This document shows, piece after piece, positions 41,499 through 51,052 of a DNA stretch of 64,000 nt. Made by a program: the position numbers and the translations under genes. The stretch covers positions 24,111,060 to 24,175,059 of the forward strand of contig OX442314.1 of the NCBI GenBank assembly GCA_949358305.1, written 5' to 3'. This stretch comes from Strigamia acuminata (taxonomy: Eukaryota; Arthropoda; Chilopoda; Geophilomorpha; Linotaeniidae). The notes under the pieces were generated by a model. It worked only from the letters and a program-made list of their open reading frames with translations, was not told the DNA's origin and searched no databases. Numbering within the stretch: the stretch's first letter is position 1; each line of letters opens with the position of its first letter.

Positions 41499-43724
41499 AT
41501 GACTAATAACCAGCATCACATGAACACCCGTGGTAAGGAAAGAACTTGTTTAATAGGTGGAATGAATCTATCCGGGTTTATACCTGTTCCTAATGGAACT
41601 GAAGAAGTGGAAAACCACGTGGTCCATAATGGCGTTTCAAATGAAACAGCCGGACCATCTGGAGAGAATAGGGCTCCACGTGAACCTACTCCGCCTGGAG
41701 AAGAGGAATACATTCCTGAAGGTTCTCATTTAGGCCGAGGCGGTCTATTATTTTGTCAGGATCATGGTTTGAACCCAAACCAGTTTAGATCTTTGACCGA
41801 AGTGTTAGATTTTGTACACGCGCCTCGTGCTACGTCGGAGCAACCCCATTCCCCAGCCAACCAAAGATTAAATAATTTTAGTCCCACTCCTTCGACGCCT
41901 ATTTCTAGATATAGAAATAAAAATGCACAACCTCGTCAAGATCAGTCGAATTTGACACCAGGAGATTTTAATCGTGCTTTTCAACAACGATTACGAGCAA
42001 ATAACTTCGCTCGCAACCAACAAAGAGGATTTACAAATCCAGAGAACTTTGAGAATACGTTCAACAGAGCGAATTTGGGTCCGCCTAATATGGCCAACCC
42101 TAATCCAAGTTTTCCAAACGGATCAAATAGTTGTCCGAATCTCGCTGGAAATTTGAACCCAAATTCAGGTGCGACAAGAGGTCCAAACCGCCGTTTTGAC
42201 CCAAATTCTAGATTTGCAAACAATTCTAGTCCAGCACCTAACATGCAAAGGGGTCACCCAGTTCCTCCGAACTCGAATAACCCAAATAATCCTTCTACTG
42301 GAACTCCAGGAAATTCAAATAACTATTTGAATCGGGGTACGCCAGGTAATTCGAACTATCGTCCGAATTTTGGTAATCAAGAAAGTTCGAACAACCGTCC
42401 GAATTTTGACAATCAGGGTAATTCTAATAATCATTCGAATTATGGGAACCAAGGCAATTCGAATAACCATTCGAACTTTGGTAACCACAGCAGGTCAAAT
42501 CAAGGAGGGTCGAATAATTTCAACCCCAATAGTGGCGGCTCAAGTCAAAATAACTCGAGTCAACCAAACAATGGCGGATCGTCAAATGACAATTCGCGCC
42601 CCCCCAGTAGCTTTGGAATGACGGCTGATGACCTCGCGTCAATTGCCACGACCATGCATAAATTAATGCAAGCTGGAAAAAGTTCCGCCACTGTCCCTCA
42701 AACTAACTGTTTGAAACCACCAGATATTCCTGTATTCTCCGGAAAAGCAGAAGAAAGCGAACGCTTTCTCAATATTGTAAAAAATGTCGCTTTCCTGCGA
42801 AACATGTCACTCGATGACATGCTTGTTAAAGGCGTGGCCGGTTATTTAACCGAGCAAGCGCATGGTTGGTTTCATGAAAGGAGAGAAGATTTCATATCTT
42901 GGGAAGTATTTGAACAGGCGTTCAAAGAACGGTTTGTAGCCACTCGACAAGAGCGGACGAACCAACTAACTAAGTTGAAACAACTGGAAACAGAAAGTCT
43001 TTACGACTTTATGCACAAATATTACCAGTTATGGATATTACAAGACAGTCTTGATGCAAAAGGAGCTGGTTGTCTTTTTATCGGGAGTGTAACTCCTGCT
43101 AATGATTTGCTTTTGCATACGCAAGGCATAGCGGATTTGCCTCTAACAGAGATTTATACCGTTATAACAAAAAATAAAGGCTTGTACAGTCGTACAGCTA
43201 ATGGAGCAAGGGAAAATATTTCCAATCCAGTTGTTTTCCCACCTCGGAAAACTGACACTCGTCCTCAGCCGAAGACAAATGCTAAATCTTTAACTTTGGA
43301 TTCACAAGAACAACTTAATATTTGTGAAGAAGAGTTACCTGAGGAATGCGAGGCCGTTTATTTAATAAATGGAGTAGTGGATCAGACCAGACGTGGTCAA
43401 TTGGTTTGTTACCACTGCAAGAAACCAGGACACATGCGTCGAGAATGTCCAGATTTAAAACCACGTGCAAATTTCAACTCTGAAGAGTTGCAAAAACGAA
43501 ATACGCCGGATTCCCCGACTGTGGATCCTACTTCTAAACGTCCTAATAATAGGTGGATAACTCAAGAAGTGTTGGATGCAACACTAGATGCTAAACTTGA
43601 TGCGAAATTAAATACTTTCGAAAATAAGTTACAAACTTCGCTGACTAACTCGTTGGCAGAAATGGTCAAGACTTTGATCAAACCCGAATCTGCTGATTCA
43701 AGTGCGACTAGTTCAAAAAACTAG
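41499..43724 (+). CDS. Gag of gypsy element 2
   Basis: 741 residues. The first about 380 are low-complexity, Asn/Pro/Ser/Gly-rich with many repeats of the GNSNNxxNFGN type. A capsid-like domain follows (about 400-560; FLRNMSLDDMLVKGVAGYL, then AHGWFHERREDFISWEVFEQAF). One CCHC knuckle, CYHCKKPGHMRREC, lies near 637-650, then a linker and a Lys-rich helix. The last sense codons AAA AAC directly before TAG are part of the frameshift heptamer. The leader contains an earlier 66-codon ORF (40981-41181) with no recognisable motif. Confidence 0.9.
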   Translation: MTNNQHHMNTRGKERTCLIGGMNLSGFIPVPNGTEEVENHVVHNGVSNETAGPSGENRAPREPTPPGEEEYIPEGSHLGRGGLLFCQDHGLNPNQFRSLTEVLDFVHAPRATSEQPHSPANQRLNNFSPTPSTPISRYRNKNAQPRQDQSNLTPGDFNRAFQQRLRANNFARNQQRGFTNPENFENTFNRANLGPPNMANPNPSFPNGSNSCPNLAGNLNPNSGATRGPNRRFDPNSRFANNSSPAPNMQRGHPVPPNSNNPNNPSTGTPGNSNNYLNRGTPGNSNYRPNFGNQESSNNRPNFDNQGNSNNHSNYGNQGNSNNHSNFGNHSRSNQGGSNNFNPNSGGSSQNNSSQPNNGGSSNDNSRPPSSFGMTADDLASIATTMHKLMQAGKSSATVPQTNCLKPPDIPVFSGKAEESERFLNIVKNVAFLRNMSLDDMLVKGVAGYLTEQAHGWFHERREDFISWEVFEQAFKERFVATRQERTNQLTKLKQLETESLYDFMHKYYQLWILQDSLDAKGAGCLFIGSVTPANDLLLHTQGIADLPLTEIYTVITKNKGLYSRTANGARENISNPVVFPPRKTDTRPQPKTNAKSLTLDSQEQLNICEEELPEECEAVYLINGVVDQTRRGQLVCYHCKKPGHMRRECPDLKPRANFNSEELQKRNTPDSPTVDPTSKRPNNRWITQEVLDATLDAKLDAKLNTFENKLQTSLTNSLAEMVKTLIKPESADSSATSSKN

Positions 43725-44224
43725 GTCCGGGGGACGAAGGTTTATTCCATCCCCCAGAAGTAGCTAATGCTGCGTCGGAATCTTTATTTATGGATGTAGA
43801 CACAACTTGTCTTGAAGTAGCCACTAGTCATAGTGGCGGAGTAGAGGAAAATCTGCAAGAAATGACAGAACAATTAAAAAATCTGACATTGTTTCCCCAC
43901 AAGTGTTACACGAAGAAATTCTGTAGACTTCGCCGACTCAACAGAGTCATAGGTGGTAATAATTTGCACAATATTACTTTAGGTAATAATAAAGATGATC
44001 CTCGAATGAAGATCACAATTGGTGGGCTCACCTACAACGCGCTCATGGATATAGGAGCATCTCAATGTTACATTGGGGAACAACTCTTGTCGGAAACTCA
44101 GGCTTTGCCAGAATTTTTGCAAGAGGCCCCCAGAAATATGTTGGTTAACGCTGTAGGCGTAGCACACAAGCCTGTCGGACAAATAACTTTGTGCGTACAA
44201 TGGCTGATGAATTTACACCAATGA
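43712..44224 (+). CDS. Protease frame of gypsy element 2
   Basis: The first Met is at 43790, but the frame opens at 43712 and is probably entered by frameshift. It encodes a short linker and the first part of the aspartic protease: ITIGGLTYNALMDIGASQCYIG. The catalytic triplet reads Asp-Ile-Gly, where Asp-Ser/Thr-Gly is the family rule; ATA for Ile is one change from ACA for Thr. The C-terminal half of the protease fold (GLILGHNFM) lies in the next frame. It ends with TGA at 44222-44224, overlapping the pol frame by about 75 bases. Confidence 0.85.
   Translation, partial: FKKLGPGDEGLFHPPEVANAASESLFMDVDTTCLEVATSHSGGVEENLQEMTEQLKNLTLFPHKCYTKKFCRLRRLNRVIGGNNLHNITLGNNKDDPRMKITIGGLTYNALMDIGASQCYIGEQLLSETQALPEFLQEAPRNMLVNAVGVAHKPVGQITLCVQWLMNLHQ
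43715..43755 (+). promoter_or_regulatory. Programmed -1 frameshift signal, gag to protease (element 2)
   Basis: A AAA AAC at 43715-43721 is in the gag register and is followed at once by the TAG stop. After seven more bases GGGGGA (43729-43734) can pair with TCCCCC (43750-43755). The -1 frame is open from 43712 straight into the protease frame. The layout copies the MMTV gag-pro site (same heptamer). Confidence 0.88.
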
Positions 44225-47200
44225 ATTTCATCGTTTTAGCAAAACGAGTTTGTGGCTTGATACTTGGCCACAATTTCATGCGCAGACAGAAAATTAGTCC
44301 GCATCCACATCTACAAGAGTTCTCTTGTGCAGATAAACCTAATTGGTCCGCCCCTTATGAGTCGGAAGAGGCCAATTTGGCACTCGCCCCGTTAAATCGA
44401 ATTACTTTCGATTATTTAGGACTGTCGTCCACTCTCAACTCAATTGAGTTAACAGACACTCCTGTGTTGACTTGGGATAAAAAATTAGTTGAGGAGAGCG
44501 ACTGCACTCCAGAACAACGACTAGCACTTCGCGAAGTGGTTAACTCGATACCGAATGTATTTCGTGATCAAGTTGGGTGCACTAACGTGACCCAACATCG
44601 TATTAAGTTCAAAGAAGGGCATTCATTGCCCAAAATGCAGTATAGAATGTATAACCCGGCCAAGAGAGCCATTATGACCAAACTAGCTGCAGAATTGGAA
44701 CAGGATGGACTCATTGAAAAGGCCAAAGGGCCCTTCATAAGTCATCCCGTCGTTGTTGCGAAGCCTGACGGCTCGTATAGGATGTGCATTGACTACCGGT
44801 GGCTAAATGCCATCACTGAAGTCGAAGTAATACAAATGCCAAGTATTGACCTTTTGTTGCATAATACTGGTCCGGCAAAGTTTTTTACGTCTATTGACCT
44901 TGTTAAAGGTTACTACCAAGTCGAAATGTGTAAGGAAGATCGTCCAAAAACGGCGTTTTATACGCCAAACGGCCCTTATCAATTTGTGCGAATGCCGTTC
45001 GGCCTTTGCAATGCGCCTTGTACTTTCCAGCGTCTGATGGAAGGCATTTTAGGCTCAGCTTTACAAGACTACGCGTTAGTCTATTTGGATGATGTAATTG
45101 TATATTCAGATAATTGGGATGATCATCTCAAACACGTTCGAGATGTTCTAGAAAGGCTTAACCAAGCCAACATGACAATAAATAAAGCGAAATCTCGTTT
45201 TGGGCGTACAGAATTAAAATTCTTGGGCCACTGGATTAAACCCGAAGGTCTCTTCGGTGATCCCGATAAAATATCGGCGATTATGAAATTTCCCACCCCC
45301 ACGTGTGCTAAAGACATTCAGCGCTTTCACGGCATGACTAACTTCTTCAGGAAGTTTGTTCCAAATCATGGAACTATTGCCGCACCATACACACGTATGA
45401 TGAATGAGAAAACTCCATTTGAATGGGGAGATGAGCAGACAGAAGCTTTTAATAAAATTAAAGAGCTACTTTGTGGTGACAATTGTCTACACAAACCAGA
45501 TATGACTTTACCATTTGTTGTCATGACTGATGCTTCACATGAAGGCTTAGGAGCTGTCCTTTGCCAAGACGTCGATATATTCGATGAAAAGAAGCAGAAA
45601 AACATTTCTGTACCCAAACCTGTAGCTTATGCAAGCAGAGTTTTACGTGGAGCGGAGAAGCGTTATACAACGCCGGAACTTGAATGTCTCGCAGTCGTGT
45701 GGGCTATTGATCGATTTAAACCATATCTCGAATATGGTACATTCACTTTAGAGTCAGATGCAGAAGCACTGAAATGGTTGATGCGAACGCCTGAACCATC
45801 TGGGAAATTTGGCCGATGGGCCTTAAGAATCCAATGTGGAAATTTTAAAATTGTTTTTCGAAAAGGTGCTGCTAATCAAGTTGCGGATGCACTTTCTAGA
45901 GCCCCACTAACAGAGGAAGACATTCCTCTTCGAGATCATGTGGAACCTGTCGAAATTAAACAATACTGGCCTGAGTGGGACGGAAATCCTTCTGTTTCAT
46001 TAAATCGTGCCCCAGAGAAACGAGAATATTTGGCTAGTGTGCGTTCCTATTTTTCAGAAAATTCTAAAGAATGTTCTGAAGAAAAGGAGGGGGAGGAAGT
46101 ACAAGAAACCTTGTACAGTGCGTTGACTGAAGTACTTAAAGAAGTCCCTCCTACAAGGAGAGAAATAATAGATGCTCAGTTACTAGATATTGAATGCAAA
46201 CGCATTCGAGAATATTTATTGAATGACAAGGTTGTTGGGATACCACAATCTGAAATAAAAGAATGGAAAAACAAAGTCAAAAACTATTGTTTAGACAAAA
46301 AAGAAGTTGATGGTGATCAAATGATCATCTATTTTAACCCTTCGTTCGAAGAGGGATTAAACGATTCGGGAAATGGCTTTAAAGCCGTTGTACCCAGTTC
46401 ACTCGTAAAACGAGTACTCTTCGCTTGTCATGGCCACCCCCTAAGCGGTCACGCTGGGATGAGTAAGACGCTTGAGAAAACGCGTTTAATATATTTCTGG
46501 CCTGGTATGAGTAGAAGTGTCAGGAACTACGTCAAAAGCTGCACGCACTGTGCTCAGTACAAGCCTATTCAACAGAAAAGGCACGCAGCTCCGTACACAC
46601 CACACAACATGACCAATCCTTGGGAATGTATTAACATGGACTTGATGGGCCCAAAACCCGCGGGAAGGTCCCAAAACCAGTATATTTTTGTCATTATTGA
46701 CAATTGTACCAAGTTCGTTGAAATTAAGGCTTTGACCAAAGCCACGAGCGCTAACTGCGTTCAAGAATTAAGATCTGTTACAAACAGATGGGGACACCCC
46801 AAAAAGATTGTGAGCGATAACGGAAAACAATTTGTTTCCGATATTTACAATGAGTATTGCGATATGTACAACATTCGCCCGTCTCATACGAGCACGTATC
46901 ATGCCCAGGCGAACCCGACAGAGCGAGCCAATAGAGATATAAAGACGATGCTGGCTTTGTACACAGATGTGCACACGCAATGGCCACGATATTTAGACGA
47001 ATTCGCGTTCGCGATGAGAAATAATGTCTCAGCGGCAACAGGCTCAAGCCCGATGCTACTGAACACGGGACGAATCGTAACATTACCTTTCGACCCAAGG
47101 ATTATTAAACATGCCAATCCATTTGACAAAGAAAATCCAGAAAAATATGTCAGAGTACTATTAGATATATTACGCAGATCGCATCAAGAGATGCATCGCA

Positions 47201-47919
47201 GAATTCAATTGAATTTTGAACGACATAGAAAAATACACGAACAAAAGTTCGTAATTACGGAGTTTGAAGTTGGAGATTTAGTTTGGAAACAAACTCACAT
47301 TCTCTCGTGCGCAGATAAAAATATTTCTGCCGGTTTCGCAGAGAAGAGAGATGGTCCGTGGGAGATTACTAAAGTACTTCCAGGCGGAGCGTATAAATTA
47401 CGAAAATTATCTGATAGTTCGATCGAAAAATCAGTAAATATTAAAGCGTTGTATCCCTATACTCCGTCGTACCCGATTGAGACTTGGAAAATAGGACAAA
47501 AGTCCGCCTCTTACTCGCCTCAAGAAAATCCTAAATGGATGGACGAAAGTAATCAACTTCCGGATGCTGAAGAAATGGAATTAATTCCTGAAACTTCTTC
47601 AGAAATTCCAATGGAATTATCCGACTCAACTTCGGTGCAAATTGACAAATCTGCGCCCATTAAGTCTAAACATAGACATAGACAACGCTTAACTGCTATG
47701 GAAAGGAAAGCGGCGTTAAAAAGAGGCGAAGTTCCAAAGAAACCGCCTCGAAAACCCCGCAAACCCCAACCGATAGTTCCACGAACTAGCACTCGTCCAC
47801 GACGAGAACGAAAACCAAATCCTAAATATGCAGATGAAAATTTCGTGCGAAACATCACTGCAGTATTTAAAAAACCATACCAACAACGAGGAAAAGCCTC
47901 AAAGTTCTGTTGGAATTGA
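44191..47919 (+). CDS. Pol frame of gypsy element 2 (end of protease, RT, RNase H, integrase)
   Basis: 1,242 codons from a GTG at 44191; the frame is open from 44149 and is -1 to the protease frame. It begins with the closing half of the protease. RT motifs are CIDYRWLNA (about 200) and VYLDDVIVYS (about 297); RNase H MTDASHEGLG (about 444) and ELECLAVVWAI; integrase zinc part HGHPLSGHAGM ... CTHCAQYK (about 747-790); core with NMDLMGP, VSDNGKQF and NPTERANRD (about 815-910); GPY-type module RDGPWEI (about 1053). A basic tail with RTSTRPRRERKPNPK ends it. All RT and integrase catalytic residues are present. Whether the frame break at about 44215 is programmed or a one-base loss is open. Confidence 0.92.
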   Translation: MRTMADEFTPMNFIVLAKRVCGLILGHNFMRRQKISPHPHLQEFSCADKPNWSAPYESEEANLALAPLNRITFDYLGLSSTLNSIELTDTPVLTWDKKLVEESDCTPEQRLALREVVNSIPNVFRDQVGCTNVTQHRIKFKEGHSLPKMQYRMYNPAKRAIMTKLAAELEQDGLIEKAKGPFISHPVVVAKPDGSYRMCIDYRWLNAITEVEVIQMPSIDLLLHNTGPAKFFTSIDLVKGYYQVEMCKEDRPKTAFYTPNGPYQFVRMPFGLCNAPCTFQRLMEGILGSALQDYALVYLDDVIVYSDNWDDHLKHVRDVLERLNQANMTINKAKSRFGRTELKFLGHWIKPEGLFGDPDKISAIMKFPTPTCAKDIQRFHGMTNFFRKFVPNHGTIAAPYTRMMNEKTPFEWGDEQTEAFNKIKELLCGDNCLHKPDMTLPFVVMTDASHEGLGAVLCQDVDIFDEKKQKNISVPKPVAYASRVLRGAEKRYTTPELECLAVVWAIDRFKPYLEYGTFTLESDAEALKWLMRTPEPSGKFGRWALRIQCGNFKIVFRKGAANQVADALSRAPLTEEDIPLRDHVEPVEIKQYWPEWDGNPSVSLNRAPEKREYLASVRSYFSENSKECSEEKEGEEVQETLYSALTEVLKEVPPTRREIIDAQLLDIECKRIREYLLNDKVVGIPQSEIKEWKNKVKNYCLDKKEVDGDQMIIYFNPSFEEGLNDSGNGFKAVVPSSLVKRVLFACHGHPLSGHAGMSKTLEKTRLIYFWPGMSRSVRNYVKSCTHCAQYKPIQQKRHAAPYTPHNMTNPWECINMDLMGPKPAGRSQNQYIFVIIDNCTKFVEIKALTKATSANCVQELRSVTNRWGHPKKIVSDNGKQFVSDIYNEYCDMYNIRPSHTSTYHAQANPTERANRDIKTMLALYTDVHTQWPRYLDEFAFAMRNNVSAATGSSPMLLNTGRIVTLPFDPRIIKHANPFDKENPEKYVRVLLDILRRSHQEMHRRIQLNFERHRKIHEQKFVITEFEVGDLVWKQTHILSCADKNISAGFAEKRDGPWEITKVLPGGAYKLRKLSDSSIEKSVNIKALYPYTPSYPIETWKIGQKSASYSPQENPKWMDESNQLPDAEEMELIPETSSEIPMELSDSTSVQIDKSAPIKSKHRHRQRLTAMERKAALKRGEVPKKPPRKPRKPQPIVPRTSTRPRRERKPNPKYADENFVRNITAVFKKPYQQRGKASKFCWN
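44209..44247 (+). promoter_or_regulatory. Candidate second -1 frameshift site, protease to RT (element 2)
   Basis: In the protease register the string G AAT TTA (44209-44215) precedes the stop by two codons and resembles the MMTV pro-pol heptamer G GAT TTA. A perfect 7 bp stem TCGTTTT/AAAACGA (44231-44247) lies 15 bases on, and a TGTGGC/GCCACA stem at 44251-44272. A shift here aligns the protease with that of element 1 with no gap between its conserved Trp and the hydrophobic strand. The spacer is longer than the usual 5-9 bases. Confidence 0.5.
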
Positions 47920-47990
47920 TAAGTTTTATTCAAAATTTAAAGACTGTAATTATTTACATGTCTGACAGGTGTAGTGATTTATAATCTCAA

Positions 47991-48000
47991 CACCGGGGGA
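47991..48000 (+). other. Internal copy of the polypurine tract (element 2)
   Basis: CACCGGGGGA, identical to the ten bases at 51041-51050 next to the 3' LTR. It stands 70 bases after the pol stop and could act as a second plus-strand primer site. Confidence 0.4.
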
Positions 48001-48737
48001 CAAGATATTACGATATTTATTGAAATTTATATTAAAAATATGAATTTGTTGCGAGGAATTAAATATTCGATAGAATATCTTAATTTTTTGGTCGTATTTA
48101 CATGTATTTTAACTAAAATACAGAGAATTACTTTGAAAAGTGATAATCTCGCGTAATTACGAAGGTACGAGACTTACGAGGTGTGATTAAACCTCGAACC
48201 CGACAATTAATAGGGAATAAAATTCCCAGGGTTCATTGCACACAAACACTTCGTAAAAAACACGGATACTAGTGACTTCGTCCCTTCGACCCGTCTTCAC
48301 TTTTCGACTTGAGAATTTCAACGCTAATTCAGTTAGCCGATTCAAGCAAGGAAAACAAGCTTCAACAGTAAGTAGTTTTCGTTATTATTCTTTGACCAAA
48401 GAATTGCAAAAATTGTTCGCAACAATTGAAAAATATCGGCGTCCCGATAAAAGTTAAAAAATTCACGTGTATTATAAGCGTGAATCGGCATTAAATCACT
48501 CTGGAAGTTTAGCTATTCAGTCGAATAGTTGGTTTTAAAATTAATAATGAATTATTAAGTTTAAGTATGTAGGCACTAATTATTTAAATCAAGTCGCGGT
48601 CGAGGCTTGCATAAATTATTTGGCGATGAATTTTCGATATGAGATATTTATTAGACTAAGTGTTAATTAATTAATACGAAGTTTATTTTTTGATATTCAA
48701 AGATGGAATTAAATAGTTTATAGAAACTACGGGGATT

Positions 48738-50306
48738 TTGCTTTTGAAAAATCAACAAGTTGCGATTTTCAATGAAAGTCGCTGTCAGATGGGAAGTGGC
48801 AAACACCGTTCAAAACGGAGTCATCGACGACACCGTCATGAAAGCTCCAGCTCGTCCACCTCGTCTAGTGACGAGCAACGTCGTTCGGCCGAGCGCGCTT
48901 ATATGAGGGCCCAACCGATACCGACGGCGCCCGCCTCGATGTACGCCCTGACGCCGTTGCAACTCGCAACACTTAATTGGCTGAGCGTCCATCCGGACGG
49001 ACTTCCACTCGATTTAAATGCGATGATGCAGGCCCCATCCACTTCTGCGCAGCCAACTATTTATGAGTCGGCGCAATTGGCCCCGCTGGCCCAGGTGGCG
49101 TATCCGCCCGCGAACGTTATCAACGTCCCGTTGGCCCCGCATTCACCCGAATTTCGGCCGCCAACTGCAAGCGTGGCGCCCACCGTCGCCAACACGTCGA
49201 ATGCGGCTGCACCGACTGTGACGGGACAATCAGCGTCTGTTACGCATCTTCCTGCTGGTGCTGAGTCGTCTGCATCAGAATACGGATGGAATGAGCCGCC
49301 GCCGGGCGCTCTGCGCTATTCGGAGCCTGTTTCTCGCAACCGCGAGTACCGAGCGGCCAACAAGGCCAGAAAGAAGGATGAGAAGGCCCGCCTGCGCAAG
49401 GAGCAGTGCGAACGAGACATGGCAGCCGGAATACCTCACGATAACATCGTGACGGACCAGGCAACAGAGACGATCTGCCCATTTTGCGTCGGCTGTGGGT
49501 GGTGCTGCGGTGCATCCGCAGGGTCTTCATTGATGCGTTGTCCAAACTGTCGAGGAAGGAAAACGCGCCCGCGTTCGGAGCCGTGGCGCAAGGAGGTTCA
49601 GCCCCACGTGGTGAAAGGCATTAAGCCTAACGAGAAGCGATGTTGGGCTCACTGCCCCAAGTGCCGATTGTTTCTAAACAGCCGCGGCGAGGCTGTGTAC
49701 ATCGACCCGCGCTTCCTCACCTGGACCCGCGCTGAAGCCAACGCTGGTGTAAGAGTCGAACTCCTTCGACAATCACCGCCGCCGTCCGAGGACTCTGAAG
49801 TTTCTACCGAAACTGTCCAAGCTGTCGAAAGCGCCGGAAGCGAGGTCGTAGAGGAAATCGTTCGACCGAGAACGATGTCGCGAGGACGAGGCTGTCTGAC
49901 GCTCGACCGAGCGAGAGAAATCGCCAAGGTTCAACGAACCAACATCTTGGCACGAGGGCGAGCTCGTAAGCTTCAACAGGCTGTTGAAACGTCGCCTAAA
50001 CCCGTGGAGGATCCTCCAGCGGCCGTAACCGACGTATCTAGCGCCCCCCCAGCGTCTAAGTCCGAGACTTCGGACGACGCGCAGTTCGAGGACGCCGAGG
50101 AGTTACTTTCCGTCGTCGATTTCGTGGCGGAGTTGCTCGAGGATCTGCCGTTCCCACCTCCGAGCCCAGAGGAAATCGAAGCTCCGGAGGAGGCTGTGTT
50201 TTCCGCCGTCTCGACAGAGGCGACTGAAGAATCTGATTTCCTGACTTCTGCCGAAGTCGAGAAAAAGGAAGAGAAGGATTCGACTGACGTCGAAAAGAAG
50301 GATTAA
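48738..50306 (+). CDS. Third ORF of gypsy element 2 with DnaJ-like cysteine motifs
   Basis: 522 codons open; the likely start is the Met at 48789 (MGSGKHRSKRSHRRHRHE, 505 residues) directly after TGTCAG, a possible splice acceptor. The N-terminus is an Arg/Ser/His-rich RS-like stretch, then a Pro/Ala-rich region. The centre has a cysteine cluster (about residues 245-310 of the long form): CPFCVGCGWCCG, CPNCRGRK, CWAHCPKC. The first string fits the CxxCxGxG pattern of DnaJ-type zinc modules and the second nearly so. The C-terminus is acidic (Glu/Asp, repeated EKKEEKDS-like). There is no signal peptide, fusion peptide or anchor, so it is not an envelope. A nuclear or RNA-binding accessory role is a guess from composition. 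Confidence 0.8.
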   Translation: MLLKNQQVAIFNESRCQMGSGKHRSKRSHRRHRHESSSSSTSSSDEQRRSAERAYMRAQPIPTAPASMYALTPLQLATLNWLSVHPDGLPLDLNAMMQAPSTSAQPTIYESAQLAPLAQVAYPPANVINVPLAPHSPEFRPPTASVAPTVANTSNAAAPTVTGQSASVTHLPAGAESSASEYGWNEPPPGALRYSEPVSRNREYRAANKARKKDEKARLRKEQCERDMAAGIPHDNIVTDQATETICPFCVGCGWCCGASAGSSLMRCPNCRGRKTRPRSEPWRKEVQPHVVKGIKPNEKRCWAHCPKCRLFLNSRGEAVYIDPRFLTWTRAEANAGVRVELLRQSPPPSEDSEVSTETVQAVESAGSEVVEEIVRPRTMSRGRGCLTLDRAREIAKVQRTNILARGRARKLQQAVETSPKPVEDPPAAVTDVSSAPPASKSETSDDAQFEDAEELLSVVDFVAELLEDLPFPPPSPEEIEAPEEAVFSAVSTEATEESDFLTSAEVEKKEEKDSTDVEKKD

Positions 50307-51040
50307 AAGGGACAAAATTAACGTTCGTTATTTTTCCGAGTGGAGATTTTTATGACTAAAAATACTCCAAGTGTTTTGTTGTGTTTTTTGCAATTACGAA
50401 ATATTCTCATGAGTGTTGTGTTTGTTTGTTTCAAGATTTTGAACTAATCATTAAATACTCGAACGAGTATAGTCTAATTTTAAAATTGGATTCAATTTAA
50501 TTTGCTTTGTTTTCGAATTCAATTTGAATGTTTATTTGAACTAATCATATTAATATATGTTTATTTGATTTATTTTCGAATTTCATAATTATTTGTGGAA
50601 ATTGTGTTTGTTTTGCTTTGACTGAAGCGTTGAAGAATTTCAAGTTGAAATTCGTTAATTTTTTATGACAATCGTAATAAAAAATTAGTAGTTTAGATTT
50701 TCGATAAATAAAGTTTTGCATAAATTTATTTTTATTGATTATCTTGTTGATTAATAAGCTATGAATAAGTTTATTTGACGGAGAAATAAAATTTCTATCG
50801 AAATTAGTTTTCTCGAACATGTATCCATGTTCGGACGAGTTCATTTCCGTCGCTTAGCAACCGGGAGTTGCGTTGTACAGGGAAGCCGATTAGTCTAATC
50901 GGGTGATGAAGTTTCTGAAAGAAATAACATGATTAAGTTTAATAAAAATACTTACCAAGTGGATTAATTCGATAGAATTAGGTGAACATTTCTTATACAT
51001 TAAGAATGACAATTAAAAAGTTGGTAAACTCTATGATTGT
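50307..51040. other. AT-rich 3' noncoding part of gypsy element 2
   Basis: No ORF with recognisable motifs. AT-rich up to the polypurine tract. Confidence 0.6.
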
Positions 51041-51052
51041 CACCGGGGGATG
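51041..51052 (+). other. Polypurine tract of gypsy element 2
   Basis: CACCGGGGGATG directly before the 3' LTR. Confidence 0.7.
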
